Source of the DNA: Acidimicrobiia bacterium
GTDB lineage: Bacteria > Actinomycetota > Acidimicrobiia > IMCC26256 > JACDBD01
Assembly: GCA_031177445.1 (NCBI GenBank)
Contig: JAPSGP010000069.1
Coordinates: forward strand, 1 to 10,834
Length of the DNA stretch: 10,834 nt
Direction: 5' to 3'
Shown one piece after another: positions 5,489 through 10,834 of the stretch (its first letter is position 1; every line of letters starts with the position of its first letter). The notes beneath the pieces were generated by a model. That model was not told the origin of the DNA. It saw only the letters and a list, made by a program, of their open reading frames with translations, and made no database searches. The position numbers and the translations under genes were made by a program.

Positions 5489-5953
5489 ATGCCGAGCAAG
5501 CGTGATCAGATCAAGATGACGGACGAGGAGGCGCAGGCGTTCCTCGAACACGGCCGCGACCTCCACGTGGCATCGATCAACGCCGACGGCACGCCGCACC
5601 TCGTCACCATGTGGTACATCGTCGACAACGGCGAGGTCGCGTTCTGGACCTTCGCCAAGTCGCAGAAGGTCGTCAACCTGCGACGCGATCCGCGCCTCAC
5701 GGTCCTCGTGGCGACGGGCGACACGTACGAGGAGCTCAAGGGGGTGTCGATCACCGGGCGCGCCGAGATCATCGAAGACTTCGACGATGTGCTGCCGTAC
5801 GGCCTACGCGTTCAGCAGCGCTATTGGGGCATCGCCGACAACGACCTCGTGCGCGAGGCCGTCGCGGCCCAGGCGAGGAAGCGCGCCGTCATCGTCGTGA
5901 AGCCGGAGAAGGTCGTCACCTGGGACCACAGCAAACTCGGTGGCACGTATTAG
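5489..5953 (+). CDS. PPOX-class split-barrel flavin/F420-dependent oxidoreductase
   Basis: 154-residue protein of the pyridoxamine 5'-phosphate oxidase-like split beta-barrel family, which in actinobacteria includes many F420- or FMN-dependent reductases. Typical blocks are LHVASINADGTPHLVTMWY (25-43), EVAFWTFAKSQKVVNLRRDP (49-68) with the KSQKxxNLRRDP phosphate/cofactor-binding stretch, GVSITGRAEI (85-94), and a final strand AVIVVKPEKVVTWD (133-146). The length matches stand-alone members, which work as homodimers in the cytoplasm. Whether the cofactor is FMN, F420 or haem, and which substrate is reduced, cannot be decided here. The ATG at 5489 is set by AGGGGAG 4 bases upstream. The stop codon TAG (5951-5953) touches the first base of the large inverted repeat. 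Divergent from the redoxin-like gene. Confidence 0.88.
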   Translation: MPSKRDQIKMTDEEAQAFLEHGRDLHVASINADGTPHLVTMWYIVDNGEVAFWTFAKSQKVVNLRRDPRLTVLVATGDTYEELKGVSITGRAEIIEDFDDVLPYGLRVQQRYWGIADNDLVREAVAAQARKRAVIVVKPEKVVTWDHSKLGGTY

Positions 5954-6045
5954 CGGCCGCAGGGGCAGGTCGACGGCGGACTCAGACTGTTCTCCGTTCG
6001 CTTGCTCGTTCAAACTCGCCGGCACCGACCTGCCCCTGCGGCCGC
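5953..6045. repeat. Perfect 20-bp inverted repeat in a convergent gap (hairpin/bidirectional terminator candidate)
   Basis: Left arm 5953-5972 (GCGGCCGCAGGGGCAGGTCG) is exactly complementary to right arm 6026-6045. A further 5-bp pairing (CGGCG 5974-5978 with CGCCG 6017-6021) continues inside a small asymmetric bulge, leaving a 38-base less GC-rich loop. The structure fills nearly all of the 98 bp between the convergent PPOX (+) and MBL (-) stop codons. No T-run follows either arm, so a canonical intrinsic terminator is not proven; a factor-assisted or hairpin-only bidirectional terminator is the simplest reading. Confidence 0.8.
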
Positions 6046-6051
6046 CCAGTG

Positions 6052-6897
6052 TTACGCCAGGCCGATCGCCTTCAGCATCGATGCGGGCATGTCGGCGCGG
6101 CGGCCCTCGGCAATCTGGACCGCCCGCTCCACGTTGATGGCGTCGCGCTCGCGCTCGAGCCACGAGTCCCATGGACCGGACGGGATCGCCGACGCATCGC
6201 CGCCGGCCTCGACGCACGCCCGCAGGTAGGCCTGCAGCTCTCGGGCCTCGGTCTCGCCCCCGATCGGGCCGTGCCCGGGGACGATCGTGTCGGCGAGCTC
6301 GACGACGGCGTCGAGCATCGCCGCCCAGGTGGCGGGGTCGCCCTGGAACGCCAGGGGCGTGACGCCGAAGAAGCACAGGTCGCCGGCGAAGCACACGTCG
6401 GCGTCGGGGACGAGCACGATGACGTCGCCGTCGGTGTGCCCGCTCGCGGTCATCACCTCGATGCGGTTGGTGAGCGCGGCCGCGCCGTCGATCTCGTGAG
6501 TGGCCGGACGAGTGCCGAGCTCGGCGAGGTCGTCGAACTCGTCCTCGAACGCGGGCATGAATCGTTTGTACGCATCGATCGGCATCGCCTGGTCGAGCAC
6601 CGCGCTCGTCTGGGGGGACGCGTACACGCCGGCGTGCGGGAACGCCTTGGTGCCGCCGACGTGGTCGATGTGGCTGTGGGTGAGGATCATGCGCCGCACC
6701 GGGAGTCCGAGCTCGGCGACTGCCGCCGCGAACGGCTCCCACTGCGACCGCACCATGAGCGTGTCGACGATCGTGACGCCGTCGTCGTCGACGACCACGC
6801 CGGCGTTGCTCACGCCCGCCTCGCCCCCCGGCTGGAGCCAGACGTACACGCCGTCGCCGAGCGGGTGGAGTGTCCGCACCGGGGCGGAATGGGACAT
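6052..6897 (-). CDS. MBL-fold metallo-hydrolase (glyoxalase II/quinoprotein-relay-like)
   Basis: 281-residue metallo-beta-lactamase-fold hydrolase with a complete dinuclear metal site: THSHIDH (H74, H76, D78, H79), SGHTDGD (H154), GDLCFFG (D173) and PGHGPIG (H209). The N-terminus GDGVYVWLQPGGEAGVSNAG (14-33) is the usual beta-hairpin seen in broad glyoxalase II-like or alkyl-/thioester-hydrolase groups. No signal peptide, so cytoplasmic. The C-terminal helices (about 215-281, ERERDAINVERAVQIAEG) may cap the active site, but the substrate is not readable. The ATG at 6897 is divergent from the CoA lyase gene by 29 bp and has no ribosome binding site, while TACGCT lies 6 bases upstream, so a leaderless mRNA is likely. 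A thioester or lactone hydrolase linked to the neighbouring CoA chemistry is possible but unproven. Confidence 0.9.
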   Translation of the reverse strand: MSHSAPVRTLHPLGDGVYVWLQPGGEAGVSNAGVVVDDDGVTIVDTLMVRSQWEPFAAAVAELGLPVRRMILTHSHIDHVGGTKAFPHAGVYASPQTSAVLDQAMPIDAYKRFMPAFEDEFDDLAELGTRPATHEIDGAAALTNRIEVMTASGHTDGDVIVLVPDADVCFAGDLCFFGVTPLAFQGDPATWAAMLDAVVELADTIVPGHGPIGGETEARELQAYLRACVEAGGDASAIPSGPWDSWLERERDAINVERAVQIAEGRRADMPASMLKAIGLA

Positions 6898-6903
6898 GTG
6901 CGC

Positions 6904-6919
6904 AGCGTATCGGTACGCT
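6904..6919. promoter_or_regulatory. Mirror-image divergent promoter (two TACGCT -10 elements)
   Basis: AGCGTATCGGTACGCT is an inverted repeat of 6-bp arms around TCGG. The right arm TACGCT (6914-6919) is a TANNNT -10 placed 7 bases before the lyase ATG (6927). The left arm reads TACGCT on the minus strand (6909-6904) and lies 6 bases before the MBL ATG (6897). Both genes would thus give leaderless transcripts from one symmetric element. Pattern-based inference. Confidence 0.45.
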
Positions 6920-6926
6920 CGGAGGC

Positions 6927-7880
6927 ATGTCTGAGCGCTCCCGCAACCTGCCCCGCCGCTCGTGCCTGTCTGTTCCCGGTTCCAGCGAGAAGATGCTGGG
7001 CAAGGCGCCGAACCTCGGCGCCGACATGGTCGTCCTCGACCTCGAGGACGCGGTGGCGCCGCTGGAGAAGGAGCCCGCGCGCGACAAGGTCGTCAAGGCG
7101 ATCAACGACCTCGACTGGGGTGACACGGTGCTGTGCGTGCGGGTCAACGCGTGGGACACGCAGTGGACCTACCGCGACGTCGTCCACGTGGTGGAGAACG
7201 CGTCGGACCGCCTCGACGAGATCATGCTGCCGAAGGTGCAGTCGGCGGCCGAGGTGCAGGCGCTCGACCTGCTCCTCACCCAGATCGAGCTCACGACCGG
7301 GCGCAAGTCCCAGGTCGGCATCGAAGCGCAGATCGAGACCGCGCGCGGCCTCATCAACGTCGACGACATCTGTGCCGCCTCGCCCCGCCTCGAGACGATC
7401 ATCTTCGGCCCCGCCGACTTCGCCGCGTCCACCGAGATGCCGGTGCTGACGGGCGGGGTGCAGGTCGCCGAGTACCCCGGAGACCACTTCCACTACGTGT
7501 TCTCGAAGATCCTCATGGCCGGACGGGCCAACGGCCTCCAGGTCATCGACGGGCCCTACCTCAAGATCCGCGAGCTCGACGCGCTGCGCGACTACGCGAT
7601 GCGCACCCGCATCCTCGGCTACGACGGGAAGTGGGCCCTGCACCCCGACCAGGTCACCGTCATCAACGAGGTGTTCACGCCCACCCAGGAGCAGTTCGAC
7701 CGGGCCATCGACATCCTCGAGGCGTACGAGAAGGCGACCACCGAAGGGGATCCGGGCGAGCGCAAGGGCGCGGTGATGTTCGGCGACGAGATGATCGACG
7801 AGGCGAGTCGCAAGATGGCGACCAAGTTCCTCACCCGGGGCGAGCGCGCCGGTATGAGCCGGAGCGCCGACACCGGCTGA
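6927..7880 (+). CDS. mcl: CoA-ester lyase, L-malyl-CoA/beta-methylmalyl-CoA lyase-like (HpcH/HpaI-CitE family)
   Basis: 317-residue CitE-like lyase, the usual length for malyl-CoA/beta-methylmalyl-CoA lyases, which cleave beta-methylmalyl-CoA to glyoxylate and propionyl-CoA and act reversibly on malyl-CoA. Visible signatures: RRSCLSVPGSSEKML (10-24), VVLDLEDAVAP (35-45), LCVRVNAWDTQWTYRDVV (69-86) with R72, IEAQIETARG (132-141) with metal ligand E137, IIFGPADF (158-165) with metal ligand D164, GKWALHPDQ (234-242), and a C-terminal GDEMIDEASRKMA (286-298) as in actinobacterial ethylmalonyl-CoA pathway lyases. The ATG at 6927 follows GGAGG by only one base, too close to act normally; TACGCT 7 bases upstream suggests a leaderless start. 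Divergent from the MBL gene; followed 11 bases later by a small membrane-protein gene. A 3-hydroxypropionate-cycle or citramalyl-CoA role is the alternative. Confidence 0.85.
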   Translation: MSERSRNLPRRSCLSVPGSSEKMLGKAPNLGADMVVLDLEDAVAPLEKEPARDKVVKAINDLDWGDTVLCVRVNAWDTQWTYRDVVHVVENASDRLDEIMLPKVQSAAEVQALDLLLTQIELTTGRKSQVGIEAQIETARGLINVDDICAASPRLETIIFGPADFAASTEMPVLTGGVQVAEYPGDHFHYVFSKILMAGRANGLQVIDGPYLKIRELDALRDYAMRTRILGYDGKWALHPDQVTVINEVFTPTQEQFDRAIDILEAYEKATTEGDPGERKGAVMFGDEMIDEASRKMATKFLTRGERAGMSRSADTG

Positions 7881-7891
7881 TCGCCCGCCTC

Positions 7892-8413
7892 ATGGAGGCC
7901 GCCCTGGTCGCCGTGGTGCTCGCGGGCGCAACGCTCGGAGGGCTCGTCGCCTGGCGACTCCAGCGGCGGCATCGTGGCGTACCCCGCGGGTGGTCGACCG
8001 CCCAGAGCGAGGCGGCCGACCTGCACCGGCGGCTGCACCGCTCTGTCGACGAGACGCGTCAGACGGTCGCCCGCGTCGGCGCCCGCGGCGCACCGGTCGA
8101 CCAACTGGTGTCGCTGACCGAGGAACTGCACGCCGAGGCGCTCACCATCGATCGCGAGCTCGTAGCCGCGTCGCAGCTCCCCGACGGTGCACGCCACAAG
8201 GCGCTCCTCGAGCTCAAGTGGCGGATCGTCGAGAGCGAGAAGCTCGCTCGCCGCGTACAGGCGATCGCGATCGACATGACCAGCCCGTCCTTCGACGCCA
8301 CCGACGACGGCATCCGCCGGCTGCACGAGCGCCTCGATGCACTCGACGACGCCCGCCGCGAAGCCCGTGAGATCGGCCGCGACGAGCCGACGCCGGAACC
8401 GCCCGCGAGCTGA
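7892..8413 (+). CDS. Single-pass membrane protein with helical cytoplasmic domain, function unknown
   Basis: 173-residue protein that I do not recognise. One N-terminal transmembrane helix (about 3-21, AALVAVVLAGATLGGLVAW) is followed by a basic RLQRRHR stop-transfer stretch, indicating N-out/C-in. The rest is charged and almost entirely helical, with heptad-like stretches (37-62, 70-92, 102-128 and a terminal 140-163, RRLHERLDALDDARREAREIG) and an acidic, proline-rich tail. The ATG at 7892 is 11 bases after the lyase stop, so the two genes are probably cotranscribed; no ribosome binding site is visible before it. GTG codons at 7913 and 7916 would be alternatives but would shorten the membrane helix. 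It converges on the YbhN-like gene with 7 bases between stops. A scaffold or envelope role can only be guessed. Confidence 0.75.
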   Translation: MEAALVAVVLAGATLGGLVAWRLQRRHRGVPRGWSTAQSEAADLHRRLHRSVDETRQTVARVGARGAPVDQLVSLTEELHAEALTIDRELVAASQLPDGARHKALLELKWRIVESEKLARRVQAIAIDMTSPSFDATDDGIRRLHERLDALDDARREAREIGRDEPTPEPPAS

Positions 8414-8420
8414 TGCACGT

Positions 8421-9386
8421 TCACAGCAGGCCACGGTGCCGCAGGCCCCGCATCGCGAGCCAGCCCGGGATCAGCGTCCCCCAGTAGGTGAGCGTCCGGA
8501 AGACGAGCACCCCCGCGACCGCGAGGTCGGTGGGTGTCCCGGTGGCGGTGAGCCCGGCGACCAGCGCCGCCTCCACCGCTGCCAGCCCGCCCGGCGTCGG
8601 GGCGGCGGCGGCGATCGTGGAGCCCCCGAGATAGACGATCATCATCGTGCCGATCGGCGTCCCCGCGTCGACGGCGGCGAGCGACGCGCCGAACACGACC
8701 AGGTAACAGCCGGTCTGCGCGACCGCGCCGCCGAGGAGCTCGGTCGCCTTGGCCGGCCGCCGCATCGTTGCCACCAGGTCCGACAGCGCCGGCCGGGCCC
8801 GTTCGACGAGCCAGCGGCGGGCGGCGGGGAGGAATGCGACCACCCCCGTCGCCGACAACACGACGACCGCGATCGCGAGCAGGACCCAGCCGTCGGGAAG
8901 CGTCACGTCGTTGTCGAACGCGTTCGAGCCCGCGAACACGAGCGCGAGCAGGAACCAGGCGAAGTGGACGATGCCGCCCGCGACCGAATCGAGCGCGGTG
9001 CTGGCAACCGCATCGGGCGCGGCGAGCCCGCAGCGCTGCAGGAACCGCACGCGCACGCCCAGCCCGCCGACGCTCGCCGGGGTCAGCTTGTTCGCGAACG
9101 ATGCCGCCACCTGCGCGGTGGCAGCGCGCGCGAGTGCCACGTGCGCGCTCGTCGCACCGATGAGCTGCACGCCGCCGGCGATGAAGATCGCCCCGGTCGC
9201 GACGGCGGCGACGACGAGCCAGGCGGCGTCGGCGTGGCGGATCGCGCGCCACGCCTCCGGCAACTTCCCCAACTCGGGCAGGATCAGGTAGACGAGCACG
9301 CCCAGGACCACCACGACGAGCACCGTGTGGACCGGGACGTGCGCGAGCGGCCGGGGCCGGGCGGCGGCCGGCGGTTGGTCTGGCAA
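8421..9386 (-). CDS. YbhN/UPF0104 (lysylphosphatidylglycerol synthase TM region-like) membrane protein
   Basis: 321-residue integral membrane protein of the YbhN/AglD/MprF-flippase-like family, thought to move or present lipids. Several hydrophobic helices are evident (about 20-37, 54-76, 137-155, 166-187, 219-240, 246-262, 286-312). Family hallmarks are NKLTPASVGGLGVRVRFLQ (99-117) and PTPGGLAAVEAALVAGL (263-279). The cargo is unknown. The frame begins with TTG at 9386-9384, directly after, and in the same reading frame as, the TGA of the upstream acyl-CoA dehydrogenase gene. There is no clear ribosome binding site, so coupled re-initiation is likely. GTG codons near residue 22 would cut into the first helix and are less attractive. 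It shares the minus-strand unit with the dehydrogenase and converges on the small membrane-protein gene. Confidence 0.85.
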   Translation of the reverse strand: MPDQPPAAARPRPLAHVPVHTVLVVVVLGVLVYLILPELGKLPEAWRAIRHADAAWLVVAAVATGAIFIAGGVQLIGATSAHVALARAATAQVAASFANKLTPASVGGLGVRVRFLQRCGLAAPDAVASTALDSVAGGIVHFAWFLLALVFAGSNAFDNDVTLPDGWVLLAIAVVVLSATGVVAFLPAARRWLVERARPALSDLVATMRRPAKATELLGGAVAQTGCYLVVFGASLAAVDAGTPIGTMMIVYLGGSTIAAAAPTPGGLAAVEAALVAGLTATGTPTDLAVAGVLVFRTLTYWGTLIPGWLAMRGLRHRGLL

Positions 9387-10834
9387 TCAGGCGGTGGCTT
9401 CGAGTGCCTGCTCGGCGAGGCGGCGGGCGATGACCCGCAGGCACAGCGTCTCGTCGGCGCCCTCGAAGATCGACAGTACCCGGGCGTCGACGAAGTAGCG
9501 GGAGACCGGGAACTCCTCCGCGTACCCCATGCCGCCGTGGAGCTGCATCGCCTCGCGTGTGACCCACTCCGCGGTCCGGCACACGTACGCCTTGACCATC
9601 GAGGCCGACAACGTCCCCTCGCCCTTGGCCATCCGGCGGGCGACGTCGTAGGCGAACTGGCGGCCGGCCTGGATGAGCGCGGCCATGCGGGCGAGCTTCG
9701 CCTTCGACAGCTGATAGTCGAACACGGGCTTGCCGAAGACCGTGCGCTCCTCGGCGTACGCGAGCCCCGCCTCGAACGCCGCCTGCATGAGCCCGACTGC
9801 GCGCGCCGCGGTCTGCAGCCGGCCGTTCTCGAAACCCTCCATCTGGAGATAGAAGCCCCGGCCGCGTCCCGCGTCCTCGCCGACCAGGTTCTCGGCGGGC
9901 ACGATCCAGTCGTCGAAGGCGACCTCGTAGGAGTGCATCCCGCGATAGCCGATGGTGTCGATCGCCCGGCCCTCGACCTTGCCGCCGGCAGGCTGCTCGA
10001 AGGAGAACGCATGGCCGGGAGCCGGCTCCTTCTCCACCACGAACAGCGACAGGCCGCGGTGCCCGGCGCCACGATCGGGGTCGGTGCGAGCCAGCAGCAT
10101 GAGGACGTTGGCGCGTCCGGCGAAGGTCGCCCACGTCTTGACTCCGTTGACCAGGTAACCACCGTCGGTCGGCGTGGCCGCGACCTTGATGTTCGCGACA
10201 TCGGAACCGAAGTCGGGTTCCGTGACCATCACGCCGACCATGAGCTCGCCGGTGGCGATGCGCGGGAGCCAGCGCCGCTTCTGCTCCTCCGTGCCACCCT
10301 GGACGATCGCGCGGGTGAGGATCTCGGGCCGGGTGATCAGCGAGCCCCCGACCCCGAGGGAGCCCCAGGACAGCTCCTCGGTCGCCACCACCATCCCGAG
10401 GTAGTCGTGCTCGCCGCCGGACGCGAACCCGCCGTACTCCTCGGGGACCGACAGCCCGAACCCCCCGATCTCGGCGAGACCGGCGATCACGTCCTCCGGG
10501 ATGTCGTCGTTCGTGCGGTGCACGTGCTCGGCGACGGGCCGGATCTTCTCCTCGGCGAAGCGGTGGAAGGTCTCGCTCACCAACTGGAAGTCGTCGGAGA
10601 GATGGGTGGGGCCGCTGCCACGACGTGGCAATTCGTCGGCGAGCGCCTCGAGGAACTCGGGCGCTCGGTGGGCGACGAGGAAGTCGCGCGCCGGCGCGAG
10701 CAGGCCAGGAGCGACACCCCAGGTGTCGTCGCGGGCAATGAGCCGGGCACCGAGATCGGCGATCGCGTCAGCGATGAACGCGCACGCGAGCCGCGACTCC
10801 AGATCGCCGTGCCCGCCGTAGTCGAGCATCGTCC
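9387..10834 (-). CDS. mcd: Acyl-CoA dehydrogenase, (2S)-methylsuccinyl-CoA dehydrogenase-like, 5'-truncated by window edge
   Basis: FAD acyl-CoA dehydrogenase; 480 residues from the ATG at 10829, with the frame still open at the edge. The usual dehydrogenase domain only begins around residue 77 (HLSDDFQLVSETFHRFAEEK), so there is an N-terminal extension of at least 76 residues; extended proteins of about 550 residues are typical of methylsuccinyl-CoA dehydrogenase (Mcd). Other Mcd-like features: KTWATFAGRANVLMLLARTD (231-250), RGLSLFVVEKEP (258-269), TIGYRGMHSYEVAFDDW (292-308), ENGRLQTAARAVG (334-346). The FAD signature MVTEPDFGSD is at 201-210, and the catalytic-base region QLHGGMGY...SIFEGADE has E456. 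Mcd oxidises methylsuccinyl-CoA to mesaconyl-CoA in the ethylmalonyl-CoA pathway. The nearby Mcl-like lyase supports this, though a generic acyl-CoA dehydrogenase remains possible. The true start is probably beyond the window. Confidence 0.9.
   Translation of the reverse strand, partial: TMLDYGGHGDLESRLACAFIADAIADLGARLIARDDTWGVAPGLLAPARDFLVAHRAPEFLEALADELPRRGSGPTHLSDDFQLVSETFHRFAEEKIRPVAEHVHRTNDDIPEDVIAGLAEIGGFGLSVPEEYGGFASGGEHDYLGMVVATEELSWGSLGVGGSLITRPEILTRAIVQGGTEEQKRRWLPRIATGELMVGVMVTEPDFGSDVANIKVAATPTDGGYLVNGVKTWATFAGRANVLMLLARTDPDRGAGHRGLSLFVVEKEPAPGHAFSFEQPAGGKVEGRAIDTIGYRGMHSYEVAFDDWIVPAENLVGEDAGRGRGFYLQMEGFENGRLQTAARAVGLMQAAFEAGLAYAEERTVFGKPVFDYQLSKAKLARMAALIQAGRQFAYDVARRMAKGEGTLSASMVKAYVCRTAEWVTREAMQLHGGMGYAEEFPVSRYFVDARVLSIFEGADETLCLRVIARRLAEQALEATA

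Noticed and set aside
5953..6045. MITE or transposon remnant
   Set aside because: The 20-bp inverted arms are suggestive, but no flanking target duplication is visible (left flank GTATTA, right flank CCAGTG) and no second copy occurs in the window.
6921..6925. GGAGG as ribosome binding site of the CoA lyase
   Set aside because: Only one base separates it from the ATG, too close for normal function; the -10-like TACGCT 7 bases upstream better supports a leaderless start.
5611..7449. Long open plus-strand frame across the PPOX, inverted repeat and MBL region
   Set aside because: It runs through three well-supported genes in other frames, is Arg-rich and has no recognisable domain.
8059..10134. 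Long open minus-strand frame overlapping the membrane-protein, YbhN and dehydrogenase genes
   Set aside because: Its translation is Arg/Pro/Gly-rich low complexity without family motifs, while the other frames encode clear families; it is a GC-bias shadow.

Overview
The window is dense, GC-rich bacterial DNA (13 genes in 10.8 kb, small gaps, GTG and TTG starts alongside ATG). A mycothiol-dependent maleylpyruvate isomerase family protein, a PPOX/F420-type flavoprotein and a coiled-coil NlpC/P60 wall hydrolase point to an actinobacterium. The overall character suggests Acidimicrobiia, but that placement is inference. I see no rRNA, tRNA, CRISPR array, insertion sequence or phage gene; this looks like ordinary chromosome.

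Layout. 1-836: MDMPI-family protein (+). 846-2511: a compact minus-strand operon, read GNAT acetyltransferase -> CPBP membrane protease -> VOC protein. 2612-3610 (+): a carboxylesterase (alpha/beta hydrolase) fused in frame to a complete thioredoxin, the most unusual gene here. 3621-4745 (-): secreted NlpC/P60 peptidoglycan hydrolase with a 175-bp upstream region. 4921-5445 (-): thioredoxin-fold protein lacking CXXC. 5489-5953 (+): PPOX/split-barrel flavoprotein. 5953-6045: a perfect 20-bp inverted repeat filling a convergent gap. 6052-6897 (-): metallo-beta-lactamase-fold hydrolase. 6927-7880 (+): malyl-CoA/beta-methylmalyl-CoA lyase-like CoA-ester lyase. 7892-8413 (+): small single-pass membrane protein. 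8421-9386 (-): YbhN/UPF0104 flippase-like membrane protein. 9387-10834 (-): acyl-CoA dehydrogenase, cut by the window edge, resembling (2S)-methylsuccinyl-CoA dehydrogenase.

How the genes relate. The clearest metabolic theme is at the right end. The lyase and the acyl-CoA dehydrogenase look like Mcl and Mcd, two steps of the ethylmalonyl-CoA pathway that feeds acetyl-CoA carbon to glyoxylate and propionyl-CoA. They face each other across two membrane-protein genes. The rest is a patchwork of redox, detoxification and envelope functions.

Regulatory reading. All three divergent gene pairs (GNAT/esterase-Trx, redoxin-like/PPOX, MBL/lyase) have short gaps carrying TANNNT-like -10 elements that point both ways and share or mirror the same bases, suggesting symmetric bidirectional promoters. 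At the MBL/lyase pair both candidate transcripts would be leaderless. These promoter calls are inferences from sequence only.
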